Source: Tenacibaculum skagerrakense (GTDB lineage: Bacteria; Bacteroidota; Bacteroidia; Flavobacteriales; Flavobacteriaceae). From it: a stretch of 64,000 bases of DNA. Position 1 is the first letter of the stretch. Each line of letters begins with the position of its first letter. Of this stretch, positions 17,888 through 28,207 are shown piece by piece. The stretch lies in assembly GCF_004345825.1 (NCBI RefSeq), contig NZ_SLXM01000011.1, positions 30,068 to 94,067 of the forward strand, read 5' to 3'. The notes beneath the pieces were generated by a model. The model saw only the letters and a list, made by a program, of their open reading frames with translations. It was not told the DNA's origin and did no database searches. A program made the position numbers and the translations under genes.

Positions 17888-19684
17888 TTAAGATCTTCTT
17901 CTTGATCTTCTAGAATCTTTATTTTTGAAATCTCTGTTTTTAGTATTCTCTTTTTTAGGAAAAGATTTTTTCTCAGAACTGTTTCTGGTTCTTCCAAATC
18001 CTTTAGAAGGACTGTCATCATTTCTTTTCTTGGTTCTTCTACCTCCACCACCTTTTCTTTCCGTCTTTGTAATTTCAATATTCACTCTTCTTCCATTAAA
18101 TTCAGGAGAATTGGCAGCAAACGCATCAAGGGTATTGTTTTCGTAGTTCTTATCTATTTCAAAGAATGAAAAAGTGTCTAATATATCAATAGCACCTATT
18201 TCAACATTATTATTAATTCCTTGCTCGTTGATTAATCCCATTAGTTTAGCAGGATTTAATCGATCTTTTCTTCCTAAATTAATAAAGAAACGTGTCATAT
18301 CTTCACTAGGCATTCTTCCGTTTCTACCATTGCTACGACGATCACGTTCATTTGAGATGTCATTATTTAAGTCAGGTGCATTTTCATAATATGATAGGAA
18401 TGAATTAAATTCAAGTGAAACAAATTTTTGAATTAATTCTTCTCTTGAAAAATTCTTAAGCTTATCGTAAATATTTGGTAAATAAGTGTCAATTTCAGAC
18501 GTGTTTACTTCTGAGTTTTCAATCTTGTCAATTAAATGGAATAATTGTTTTTCACAAATTTCTTTTCCAGTAGGAATTGAAGTCTCAACAAACTTCTTCT
18601 TAAGTGCTCTTTCAATAGGGTTTAATTTGCTTCTTTCTTTCCTGTTTACTAAAACAACTGAAACTCCTTTATTTCCCGCTCTACCTGTTCTTCCACTTCT
18701 GTGGTTGTAGTTTTCAATTTGGTCTGGCAATTTATGATTGATTACATGCGATAGGTTATCAACATCTAAACCTCTAGCAGCAACATCTGTAGCAACTAAC
18801 ATTTGGATATTTTTCTTTCTGAATTTTTCCATAACACTATCACGTTGCGCTTGTGATAAGTCACCATGTAATGAATCTGCATTATATCCATCCTGAATAA
18901 GTTTATCTGCAACTTCTTGAGTCTCTCTACGAGTACGACAAAACACAATTGCATAAATATCAGGATTAATATCTGCTATTCGTTTTAAAGAAGCATAACG
19001 AGTTTTTTCTGATACTAGATAGTATTCGTGAGAAACGTTATCAGAACCTTGGTTTTTTTCTCCAGAAGATATTTCAACTGGATTATGCATATAGTTTTTA
19101 GCAATAGATTCTACTTCTTTTGGGAAGGTAGCCGAAAATAATAATGTTTGCTTTGAGCTAGGAGTTGCATCAAGAACTTGGTCTAACTCGTCTTTAAAGC
19201 CCATGTTTAACATCTCATCAGCTTCATCTAACACTAACCATTTTATGTTTCCTAGTTTTAAAGCTCTACGTCTAATTAAATCTACGGTTCTACCAGGAGT
19301 TCCTATTACTATTTGCGCGCCTCTTTTTAATTGCTTTATTTGTTGCTCAATATTAGCACCTCCGTAAACGGTAACCACTTTTAAATCTGGTAAATATTTA
19401 GAAAAATCTTCAATGTTTTTTCCAATTTGTACAGCTAATTCTCTTGTTGGAGATAAAATTATGGCTTGAGAGTTATCATCTTTATCATCAATTAGTTCAA
19501 CTATAGGTAAACTAAAAGCAGCTGTTTTACCTGTACCGGTTTGTGCAAATGCTTTTAAATCTTTAGAAGATGATAAAATTTGTGGAATAGCTTTTTCTTG
19601 AATAGTTGTTGGAGTTTCATAACCTAAATCTACCAACGCCTTACTAATAGGTTCTTTTAAACCTAAGTCTGCGAATTTTGACAT
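17888..19684 (-). CDS. DEAD-box ATP-dependent RNA helicase (DeaD/CsdA-like)
   Basis: 598 residues. The helicase core has the Q motif (PTTIQ near 25-29), motif I AQTGTGKT (47-54), motif II DEAD near 154, motif III SAT and motif VI HRSGRTGR near 330. A DbpA/CsdA-type RNA-binding domain follows (about 455-540, MTRFFINLGRKDRLNPAKL). The tail (about 545-598) is rich in Arg, Lys, Gly and Ser. Such enzymes unwind structured RNA in ribosome assembly and at low temperature. The mRNA leader (19685 to about 19750) can form two mutually exclusive hairpins just before the start codon, described separately. The gene is convergent with rny. Confidence 0.95.
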   Translation of the reverse strand: MSKFADLGLKEPISKALVDLGYETPTTIQEKAIPQILSSSKDLKAFAQTGTGKTAAFSLPIVELIDDKDDNSQAIILSPTRELAVQIGKNIEDFSKYLPDLKVVTVYGGANIEQQIKQLKRGAQIVIGTPGRTVDLIRRRALKLGNIKWLVLDEADEMLNMGFKDELDQVLDATPSSKQTLLFSATFPKEVESIAKNYMHNPVEISSGEKNQGSDNVSHEYYLVSEKTRYASLKRIADINPDIYAIVFCRTRRETQEVADKLIQDGYNADSLHGDLSQAQRDSVMEKFRKKNIQMLVATDVAARGLDVDNLSHVINHKLPDQIENYNHRSGRTGRAGNKGVSVVLVNRKERSKLNPIERALKKKFVETSIPTGKEICEKQLFHLIDKIENSEVNTSEIDTYLPNIYDKLKNFSREELIQKFVSLEFNSFLSYYENAPDLNNDISNERDRRSNGRNGRMPSEDMTRFFINLGRKDRLNPAKLMGLINEQGINNNVEIGAIDILDTFSFFEIDKNYENNTLDAFAANSPEFNGRRVNIEITKTERKGGGGRRTKKRNDDSPSKGFGRTRNSSEKKSFPKKENTKNRDFKNKDSRRSRRRS

Positions 19685-19687
19685 AAT

Positions 19688-19727
19688 GTGAATTTAACGA
19701 ATTCACAGATGCCCTATCCGCGAATTC
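19688..19727 (-). promoter_or_regulatory. Bistable RNA leader before the DEAD-box helicase start codon
   Basis: In the transcribed (minus) sense, a 12-bp stem (two G-U pairs, 5-base loop) joins plus-strand positions 19716-19727 with 19699-19710. The second arm of that stem contains the first arm of another hairpin, GTGAATT (19700-19706), which pairs perfectly with AATTCAC (19688-19694) and ends three bases before the ATG. The two folds exclude each other: one leaves the start region open and the other covers it. This is consistent with control of translation by temperature or by the helicase itself. The pairing is seen; the function is inferred. Confidence 0.55.
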
Positions 19728-19754
19728 TTATATTAATATATTTTAAGGACGGCG

Positions 19755-19762
19755 CAAAAGTA
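19755..19762 (-). promoter_or_regulatory. -7 promoter element for the DEAD-box helicase
   Basis: In minus-strand sense this reads TACTTTTG, a perfect TAnnTTTG box. No well-spaced TTG was found upstream. It predicts a leader of roughly 65 bases, which includes the bistable hairpin region. Confidence 0.6.
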
Positions 19763-19793
19763 GTAAATTAAAAACAAACTGATTCTTAATTAT

Positions 19794-21152
19794 TTAATAA
19801 AGTTCAGTTATTTGTTTTTCAATCTTTTTTGAAGACAAAGCACAAAAACCGTTTACTACAGTTCCTTTTTTATCTATTAATACCATTCTAGGGTATTTAC
19901 TTGTTAAAAACTTATGAGCGTCACTCTCTTTATGAAGATAAAATTGATGCTTAATGTTCAAGTCTTTAATATATTCATTCTTGTTATCATTTATATTGAT
20001 AACTAAAAATTTGACTTCAGGATGATTGTTGATTAAATAATTCATTCTTGAAGACACCCAATTATCAGAAGAAAAATCTTTATTTCTGAAATAAATTACG
20101 GTGCTATTTCCTCGGATAATATCATTAATATTCTCCATTGAACCTTGTGGAGAATATAACTTAAAATTAGGGAATAACTTGCTTTTTGGTATTAACTTCA
20201 CATCAGATAACAAACACGCAATTTCTTCTTTGTCTGCATCATTAGATGAAAAGTTAGAAAAATAATTGTAAGCTTTTTTATTAAGATTACAACTTGTCTT
20301 TGTATAGAAATGCCTTATTATAGTTTCTTTTAATAATTTATTCTTTAGTTCTTGAGAATTTATTTTATTGTTAACGGTCTCTAAAACGGCAACTGTGAAT
20401 TCATCACTATCGTCTTTTATGTTTTTAGCATATACATCGTAATATATGTTATTGTAAACATATTTTCTGTAAGGAGAGAAAAACATCAGAGAGTCACTGT
20501 TAATATTTACATTTTCTCTATGAGCAATAAATTTACTCTCGTTAATATCCTGAGGGTTATCTTTCAAACGATTGTTTATAACGTATGTTTCTAACTTAGT
20601 ATATAAAGGATAATACAAAGCTATTTTTAAAACGTCAAGATATTTTGTAGAAGTTTCTGGATAGTCTGATGTAAAACTGTTTATGTAAGATTCTTTAATT
20701 GATTTTAAAGAGTCTACAGTTTTTAAAAAAACATCGTTTGGTAGTTGATAGTACTTGTAAAAATCTTTAACCTGTTGTTCATTGATTAAAAAATTTTCAA
20801 TCAAAGCATTGTTTTTCTCTGCATTACTTCCACTAAAAACTAAAGATTCATCAAAATCCCATGTATTCAAGCGAATTAGTAAACTGTCTTGAGGCTCTAA
20901 AAAGATATATTGGAATTCGGCTCCGTGTTTAAAAAGGTATAATCCTGTTTTAATATTTTTAAAAGTCCCTGTAAAAGTATTGTCAGATTTTAACTTAACT
21001 GTGTCTATAAGTTCTTCATAATGATTGTGTAAGGTGATAAAATCAGATTTGGGATTGATGATTTTTCCTCCAACATAAGTGTAGTTCTCTTTTTTTACGT
21101 CATTACAACTTATTATAAAGATTGATAAAAGGGGAACTAAATATTTAATCAT
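19794..21152 (-). CDS. Lipoprotein with DUF4369-like N-terminus and cysteine-less thioredoxin-like domain
   Basis: 452 residues from the ATG at 21152, which opens the lipoprotein signal MIKYLVPLLSIFIISC with Cys16; a longer frame from 21209 adds a second hydrophobic stretch and is less likely. Residues 25-120 are a beta-rich region like the DUF4369 domain found before TlpA-type thioredoxins. A helical middle follows, and residues about 325-452 look like a TlpA/AhpC fold (STVIYFRNKDFSSDNW, VKFLVININ, PRMVLIDKKGTVV). The expected CxxC is replaced (SSDNW), so redox activity is unlikely. It may be a binding or structural envelope protein. It stands alone between the helicase and the ABC-F gene. 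Confidence 0.8.
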   Translation of the reverse strand: MIKYLVPLLSIFIISCNDVKKENYTYVGGKIINPKSDFITLHNHYEELIDTVKLKSDNTFTGTFKNIKTGLYLFKHGAEFQYIFLEPQDSLLIRLNTWDFDESLVFSGSNAEKNNALIENFLINEQQVKDFYKYYQLPNDVFLKTVDSLKSIKESYINSFTSDYPETSTKYLDVLKIALYYPLYTKLETYVINNRLKDNPQDINESKFIAHRENVNINSDSLMFFSPYRKYVYNNIYYDVYAKNIKDDSDEFTVAVLETVNNKINSQELKNKLLKETIIRHFYTKTSCNLNKKAYNYFSNFSSNDADKEEIACLLSDVKLIPKSKLFPNFKLYSPQGSMENINDIIRGNSTVIYFRNKDFSSDNWVSSRMNYLINNHPEVKFLVININDNKNEYIKDLNIKHQFYLHKESDAHKFLTSKYPRMVLIDKKGTVVNGFCALSSKKIEKQITELY

Positions 21153-21301
21153 TTTATTCAAAACGGCACATAAATTAACGCTCAAAAATAGAAATATAGA
21201 GGGGATCAAGATGTTAATTCGATGTTAATATTCAAAAAAATAAGAGATTTTTAACGATATAATTTATCAGCTATAAATGCTAGAAAAGAGAGGAGATTTC
21301 A

Positions 21302-21309
21302 TACTTTTG
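21302..21309 (+). promoter_or_regulatory. -7 promoter element for the ABC-F gene
   Basis: TACTTTTG, an exact TAnnTTTG box 23 bases before the ATG at 21333. No well-placed TTG -33 element is visible. Confidence 0.6.
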
Positions 21310-21314
21310 CATAG

Positions 21315-22953
<1,639 letters not shown>

Positions 22954-22955
<2 letters not shown>

Positions 22956-22986
22956 AAAAAGGAAGCTGAAAAGCTTCCTTTTTTTA
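22954..22986. terminator. Bidirectional terminator between the ABC-F gene and oxyR
   Basis: GGAAGCT/AGCTTCC stem, extended by the flanking A and T tracts, with a GAAA tetraloop. It serves both convergent genes; the last bases of oxyR lie within its T tract. Confidence 0.92.
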
Positions 22987-23925
22987 TTCCTTTCGTATAG
23001 GACTTATTATATCTACATCACTAAAAGCTATTGCTCCTCTTATAATTCCATCAATATTAGACTTTAAAGCTTCAATTAATTGCATTTTTAATTGCGATTT
23101 ATGATAAATCAAACTTACTTCTCTTGCAGGAGGCGGAGTTTCAAACTCACGTAAATGAGTTTTATCTTCATCATTTAAATCTAAAGTATTTAAATAAGGA
23201 AGTAAGGTCATTCCCAATCCATCTTTAGAGAGTTTTATTAATGTATCAAAACTTCCGCTTTCTAAATGAAATTTTTTGTGATCGTCTTTTTTATTTACTT
23301 TACATAAATTGATAACACTGTTTTTAAAACAATGCCCATCTTCTAGAAGTAAAATATCTTCTAACTCTAAATCTTCAATAGATAATTTATCTTTTTGAAA
23401 CAAACGATGTTCATTTGGAATTAAACCAACAAAAGGTTCATAATATAAAACACGCTCTTTAATAGATTCGTTTCCTAAAGGTGTAGCAGCAATAGCAGCA
23501 TCAATATGACCGTCTGTAAGTTTTCTGATGATTTCTTCGGTTGTTAACTCTTCAATAATCAATTGAACTTTAGGATAGGTTTTAGTAAAGTGTTTTAAAA
23601 ACATTGGTAGCAATGTTGGCATAATTGTAGGAATTATACCTAACTTGAATTCTCCTCCAATGTATCCTTTTTGTTGATGAACGATGTCAATAATTCTATT
23701 ACTCTCATCAACAATTACTTTTGCTTGTTCAACAATTCTTTTTCCTACAGGAGTTAACTCTATTGGTTTTTTAGAACGATTAAAAATTTTAGCATCTAAC
23801 TCTTCCTCCAGTTTTTGAATTTGCATACTTAACGTAGGCTGTGTTACAAAACAATGTTCTGCAGCAACAGTAAAATTTTTGTGTTCGGCTACGGCTAATG
23901 TATACTTTAATTGTGTAATGGTCAT
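22984..23925 (-). CDS. oxyR: Peroxide-sensing LysR-type regulator OxyR
   Basis: 313 residues. The N-terminal winged HTH (1-60, NFTVAAEHCFVTQPTLSMQI) is followed by a LysR substrate domain. The two redox cysteines are Cys199 and Cys208 in LEDGHCFKNSVINLCK, the same spacing and numbering as E. coli OxyR, where they form the disulfide that switches the protein on. It is divergent from dps across a 106-base gap, a classical oxyR target. The cytochrome c peroxidase gene at 26302 is a further candidate target nearby. Confidence 0.96.
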   Translation of the reverse strand: MTITQLKYTLAVAEHKNFTVAAEHCFVTQPTLSMQIQKLEEELDAKIFNRSKKPIELTPVGKRIVEQAKVIVDESNRIIDIVHQQKGYIGGEFKLGIIPTIMPTLLPMFLKHFTKTYPKVQLIIEELTTEEIIRKLTDGHIDAAIAATPLGNESIKERVLYYEPFVGLIPNEHRLFQKDKLSIEDLELEDILLLEDGHCFKNSVINLCKVNKKDDHKKFHLESGSFDTLIKLSKDGLGMTLLPYLNTLDLNDEDKTHLREFETPPPAREVSLIYHKSQLKMQLIEALKSNIDGIIRGAIAFSDVDIISPIRKE

Positions 23926-23974
23926 TAATAATAATTTTCGATAAAGATATTAAAACTATCAATTATACTAATGG

Positions 23975-24003
23975 TTGAGACGCTTTATTTTGGGGTAATT
24001 TTG
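23975..24003 (+). promoter_or_regulatory. Promoter of dps within the oxyR-dps divergent gap
   Basis: TTG at 23975-23977, an 18-base spacer and TAATTTTG at 23996-24003. An imperfect dyad with GATA and TATC ends lies just upstream (about 23939-23960) and is a weak candidate for OxyR binding. Confidence 0.75.
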
Positions 24004-24031
24004 TAGTAACGTAAGACAAAAGATTAAAAAC

Positions 24032-24505
24032 ATGGCAAAAACAATAATAGGATTAGATAAAGAGAAATCAAGTAAATTAGTAGATGATTTAAATGTATTA
24101 CTAGCTAATTTTCAGTTATATTATCAAAATTTAAGAGGGTTACATTGGAATATTAAAGGAAAAAATTTCTTTGAACTTCACATGAAGTTTGAGGAATTGT
24201 ATACCGACTCTCAATTAAAAATAGACCTAATAGCTGAAAGAGTACTTACATTACAAGGAGAGCCTTTACATACTTTTGAAGATTACATCAAAAAAGGTTC
24301 AGTGCCAGTTGGGAAAGGTATTAGTAATGATGAAAAAGCAGTAACATTGGTTGTAAATTCTTTATCTGAATTATTAAAGATAGAACGTACTATTTTAGAA
24401 ACTTCTGATAATGCAAATGATGAAGGAACAAATTCTATGATGAGTGATTTTATCGCAGAGCAGGAAAAAACAGTTTGGATGTTAAACGCTTGGTTATCTA
24501 AATAG
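24032..24505 (+). CDS. dps: Dps-family ferritin-like DNA-protection protein
   Basis: 157 residues, a four-helix ferritin fold. The inter-subunit ferroxidase ligands are all in place: His38 (GLHWNIKG), His50 (FFELHMKFEEL), Asp65 and Glu69 (KIDLIAERV), in the spacing typical of Dps. Such dodecamers oxidise and store Fe(II) with hydrogen peroxide and protect DNA. The gene has its own good promoter, is divergent from oxyR and ends at a terminator. Confidence 0.97.
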   Translation: MAKTIIGLDKEKSSKLVDDLNVLLANFQLYYQNLRGLHWNIKGKNFFELHMKFEELYTDSQLKIDLIAERVLTLQGEPLHTFEDYIKKGSVPVGKGISNDEKAVTLVVNSLSELLKIERTILETSDNANDEGTNSMMSDFIAEQEKTVWMLNAWLSK

Positions 24506-24536
24506 GATTAACATATTATTTACAATAGGTTTGAGA

Positions 24537-24565
24537 AGAGTAGTTGTTTTTAACTACTTTTTTTT
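24537..24565 (+). terminator. Terminator of dps
   Basis: AGTAGTT (24539-24545) pairs with AACTACT (24552-24558) and is followed by eight T residues. Confidence 0.88.
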
Positions 24566-24765
24566 ATTTTATAGTATTGATTTTCATTGTTTTATTACTC
24601 TTTGTTTTTCTGTTAAAAATTCTATTTATAATCATTCTAATTATTAAGGCTAGCTTTAATTGTGTAACATTTTCTTAAAGAGAAATTAAAGTAGGATTGA
24701 TTTAAACTTTAAACTCGTGCTCTTGATTTGTACCATCAAAAAAACAAAACTTAAATAAGGACACG

Positions 24766-26298
24766 ATGAAAAATTTAAAACTAAGCTTAACTGCATTATT
24801 AGCTTTGTCAATTGGTTTTACTACACTTACTTCTTGTGAAGATGGAAAAGACGGTATTGATGGAGTTGATGGTGTAAATGGTCAAAACGGACAAGATGGC
24901 GCTACAGGTGCAACTGGACCAAATGGTTCTGATGCTTCTGTATATTTAGCAGCTTCTAAAACGCCAAACTTCTTAAAAGTAACTAGCGATTTCGTTGGAT
25001 TAAAAATTACAACAATTTTATCTTCTGAAGATGTAATTCCAAATACACCAGATTTCGTTTATGGATCTATGGCTGACGGAGCTGGATTATTAAGAGAAGC
25101 AGATGGAACTTTCACTTTAATCAATAATATCGAAGCTGATTATTCTATTGCTAGAATCAAATTAAATCAAAACTTAAGGCCAACAGAAGGAGAGTACATT
25201 TTAAATGCTGCTGCTACTGCTGAAACTGCTCAATGTTCTGGTTCAATGATTACTATGGAAGAACATGGTTTTGGACCAATGTATTTATCTGGTGGAGAAT
25301 GGGGTGGATCTTCAAAAGGTGTATTTGCAACTGATCCATATAAGCCTGCTACCGAAGCTGGAACAGGGAGATTATTATCTGCTTTTGGTCAATGGTCTAC
25401 AGAAAATGCTGTAGTTATAGGTAAAGATGCTTACCCAAACAAAACGGTTGCTTTTATTGGTGACGATCATTCTGATAACGATGTGCCGTCAGGACAATTA
25501 GGAATGTATGTTGGAAACAGAGGAGACTTAGAAGGAGGTAAATTATACGGTTTAAAAGTTTCTACTGCTGGAATCACTTATGAAGTCGATATGGTTGAAG
25601 GAACTGAGTATGATGCTGAGTTTGTTGAGTTAACTGAAAGAGAAATCAACGCTTTAGATGCTGAAGCAAAGTCTAAAGGTGTTATGGGATTCTCACGTTT
25701 AGAGGATATCGACTGGAGAAGAGGAGTTGCTGGAAATCAAAGAGAGATTTACTTTGCTGTTACAGGTAGAAACAAATCAGGATTAGCAGGTAAAGGAACT
25801 TTCTTAGGACGTATTTATAAGGTTGTTTTAAACGATACTGATCCAACAGGAGCTGCAAAAATTACATGTGTTTTAGATGGTGATAAAATTGGTGGTAAAG
25901 CAGAAGGTTTCCATTCACCTGATAACATTTTAGTAACTGAAAACTATGCTTACATTCAAGAAGATCCAAATGGATATTTAGATACTTCTGTAAATGGATA
26001 TGCGAAGTTATACCAGTACAACTTAAATACTGGAGAAATCAAAACTGTATTAGAGTGTGATCAAAATAGAGCTGCTGATTTGGGATACGGTTCAAACACA
26101 AGAAACTGGGAAATTACAGGTATGATAGATGTTACTGAAGTTGTAAACAACGGTAAAAACACATTCATCGTAATTACTCAAAATCACGGATGGGAGCCAG
26201 CAGATGGAACTTCTTTTACAGATCCAATGGCAAATCCTGATTTAGCTAACAGAAAAGAAGGTTCAGTTTTACACATAATCACTGGATTAGAAAGATAA
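24766..26298 (+). CDS. Lipoprotein with collagen-like Gly-x-y segment and PhoX-like (DUF839) domain
   Basis: 510 residues. A lipoprotein signal ends at Cys24 (LTSC). Residues 27-57 are a run of about nine Gly-x-y triplets (GKDGIDGVDGVNGQ and on) like a short collagen stalk. The rest is beta-rich and resembles PhoX/DUF839 beta-propeller proteins: MGFSRLEDIDWRRG near 305, FHSPDNILVTENYAYIQEDP near 385 and WEITGMIDVT near 445. PhoX enzymes are Ca/Fe phosphatases, but the metal ligands were not verified, so the activity is open. Three bases separate it from the cytochrome c peroxidase gene, indicating one operon. The 260-base upstream gap holds the dps terminator and otherwise AT-rich DNA without a clear -7 box. 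Confidence 0.75.
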   Translation: MKNLKLSLTALLALSIGFTTLTSCEDGKDGIDGVDGVNGQNGQDGATGATGPNGSDASVYLAASKTPNFLKVTSDFVGLKITTILSSEDVIPNTPDFVYGSMADGAGLLREADGTFTLINNIEADYSIARIKLNQNLRPTEGEYILNAAATAETAQCSGSMITMEEHGFGPMYLSGGEWGGSSKGVFATDPYKPATEAGTGRLLSAFGQWSTENAVVIGKDAYPNKTVAFIGDDHSDNDVPSGQLGMYVGNRGDLEGGKLYGLKVSTAGITYEVDMVEGTEYDAEFVELTEREINALDAEAKSKGVMGFSRLEDIDWRRGVAGNQREIYFAVTGRNKSGLAGKGTFLGRIYKVVLNDTDPTGAAKITCVLDGDKIGGKAEGFHSPDNILVTENYAYIQEDPNGYLDTSVNGYAKLYQYNLNTGEIKTVLECDQNRAADLGYGSNTRNWEITGMIDVTEVVNNGKNTFIVITQNHGWEPADGTSFTDPMANPDLANRKEGSVLHIITGLER

Positions 26299-26301
26299 AA
26301 A

Positions 26302-28092
26302 ATGAAAGACATATTTAGTCGAGCTAAGACATACCTTCGTGTATGTCTTTTGCTTTTGATAGTAGGATGCGCTAATGAGGAGAAAAAGTATAGTGCTGTA
26401 AATACATTTTCTACGGATATTTCTGCTTTGTATAATCAATATTTAACGAGTTCTATTAGTAATGTAGAGAAGTTAAATCTTGAAATTCCTTCAGAAGAGA
26501 GAAAAGAATATTACAAAGAGGCTAGGAAATATTTTAAGTTAATGGAGCCAATTTTAGCGTATTCTGATAAGAATAATTACAAGTCGCTAAACGCTCCTAA
26601 TATTATTCAGGTAAAAGGAGAAGAGTCGCAAGATACTCGTGTTATAAATCCTATTGGTTTTCAGGTGATTGAAGAAAACCTTTATGAAGAAGAGATTGAT
26701 ACGGTAACCTTAACTAGAGCTATTACTGTTACTAAAGATCGTTTAAAGTTGATTAAGGAGAATATTTCTTTAAAGCTAAAAGATTATCATATCATTTGGT
26801 TACTAAGAGAACAAATTGTAAGAATTGCTACTACTGGGATTACTGGTTTTGATTCGCCTGTGTTAAGTCAGTCTTTATTAGAAAGTAAATACTCCTATAA
26901 TACATTAATTGAGATTGTTAAGATGAATGAAAATAAGTTTTCTTCTCTTGAGGTGAAGAATAAATTCATTCAATCAATAACTGATGCACAGAAGGATTTA
27001 GATCATGATTTTGATACTTTTGATCGTTATTCATTTATTAAAAAACATATCAATAAGCAATTAAAATTATTGGTTGAAGTTCAAAAAGATTGGAATGTAA
27101 AGTTCCCATTTGAAATGGCTTTGTCAAATACTATGACGGAACTTTTTTCAAAGGATGCTTTAAACATTGATTATTTCTCAGATCAGTTAAGTGATACTAC
27201 AAGTCTTGCTGAAAAAGTTGAATTTGGTAAAGAACTGTTTAACGACAAATCATTGTCAAAAAATCACAAAATGGCTTGTGCTACATGTCATGTAAAGGAA
27301 TTAGCTTTTACAGATGGTAAGAAAACATTTGATAAAAATCAAATTAGAAATACACCAACAGTAACATATTCAGCATATCAACAAGCATTTTTTATGGATG
27401 CAAGAGCTGGAAGTTTAGAAGGTCAAGTAGTTGGAGTTGTAAAAAACCACAACGAGTTTAATATGTCTATGGATTCAGTGGTTAAGCGAGTTCAACAAAA
27501 TGATATTTACAAGAATAAACTTCTGAAATTATACAGTAATAAAAGAATCGATTATAATATTAGACATGCCATTGCTTCTTATATCAGAAGTTTGAATTCT
27601 TTTAATTCGAAGTTTGATAGAAACATTAGAGGAGAGGAAAATACGTTAACAGAAGAAGAGCAATTAGGCTTTAATTTATTTATGGGAAAAGCAATGTGTG
27701 CTACGTGTCATTTTGCGCCAGTTTTCAACGGAACCGTTCCTCCAAATTATACGGATACTGAATTAGAATTTATTGGAGTACCATCAAGTATGGACACCAT
27801 GAATGCAAAATTATCTGCCGATTTAGGGAGGTATGAATTGTTTAAAACACCAGAGCGCAAACACTTTTTTAAAACACCAACAGTTAGAAATACTGGAGTT
27901 ACAGCTCCTTACATGCACAATGGTGTTTATACAACGTTACAAGAAGTAATGGATTTTTATAACAAAGGAGGTGGAGCTGGATTAGGAATTGAAAATGAGT
28001 ATCAAACTTTACCTTTTGATAATTTGAGTTTAACTCAGCAAGAGATTGATGCGCTAATTGCGTTTACTAAGACTTTAACAGATGCCGAATAA
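26302..28092 (+). CDS. Di-haem cytochrome c peroxidase (MauG/CcpA family) lipoprotein with helical N-terminal extension
   Basis: 596 residues. A lipoprotein signal ends at Cys23 (LLIVGC). Residues 25-290 are a helical extension not found in classical bacterial cytochrome c peroxidases of about 330 residues. The catalytic part has two CxxCH haem sites, CATCH at 326-330 and CATCH at 466-470, and the family stretch TPTVRNTGVTAPYMHNG near 532 with a distal-side methionine. It would reduce hydrogen peroxide in the periplasm using electrons from small cytochromes. It is cotranscribed with the preceding collagen-like lipoprotein and sits near oxyR/dps. Haem-site assignments are visible; peroxidase rather than MauG-like chemistry is inferred. 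Confidence 0.92.
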   Translation: MKDIFSRAKTYLRVCLLLLIVGCANEEKKYSAVNTFSTDISALYNQYLTSSISNVEKLNLEIPSEERKEYYKEARKYFKLMEPILAYSDKNNYKSLNAPNIIQVKGEESQDTRVINPIGFQVIEENLYEEEIDTVTLTRAITVTKDRLKLIKENISLKLKDYHIIWLLREQIVRIATTGITGFDSPVLSQSLLESKYSYNTLIEIVKMNENKFSSLEVKNKFIQSITDAQKDLDHDFDTFDRYSFIKKHINKQLKLLVEVQKDWNVKFPFEMALSNTMTELFSKDALNIDYFSDQLSDTTSLAEKVEFGKELFNDKSLSKNHKMACATCHVKELAFTDGKKTFDKNQIRNTPTVTYSAYQQAFFMDARAGSLEGQVVGVVKNHNEFNMSMDSVVKRVQQNDIYKNKLLKLYSNKRIDYNIRHAIASYIRSLNSFNSKFDRNIRGEENTLTEEEQLGFNLFMGKAMCATCHFAPVFNGTVPPNYTDTELEFIGVPSSMDTMNAKLSADLGRYELFKTPERKHFFKTPTVRNTGVTAPYMHNGVYTTLQEVMDFYNKGGGAGLGIENEYQTLPFDNLSLTQQEIDALIAFTKTLTDAE

Positions 28093-28114
28093 AAGGTCTT
28101 TGTAGTTGTGTTGT

Positions 28115-28148
28115 AAAAACTCTTTGATACTATTCAAGGAGTTTTTTT
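28115..28148 (+). terminator. Terminator after the cytochrome c peroxidase operon
   Basis: ACTCTTTGA pairs with TCAAGGAGT (one G-U pair), extended by flanking A and T tracts, with a six-base loop. Confidence 0.9.
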
Positions 28149-28207
28149 ATGTTAAAAATGTAATTTTACAAAAGAACTCCGACGAAGTAGTATAAAATCA
28201 ATTTTCA

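Noticed and set aside
17803..18078. Open frame in another register of the DEAD-box helicase tail
   Set aside because: Its charged composition merely mirrors the Lys/Arg-rich tail of the helicase; no start context or domain supports it.
24635..24660. Possible Fur-like box in the gap before the collagen-like lipoprotein gene
   Set aside because: ATAATCATT and AATTATTA half-sites are present, but in DNA this AT-rich they arise easily, and the spacing does not fit a clear 19-bp Fur site.
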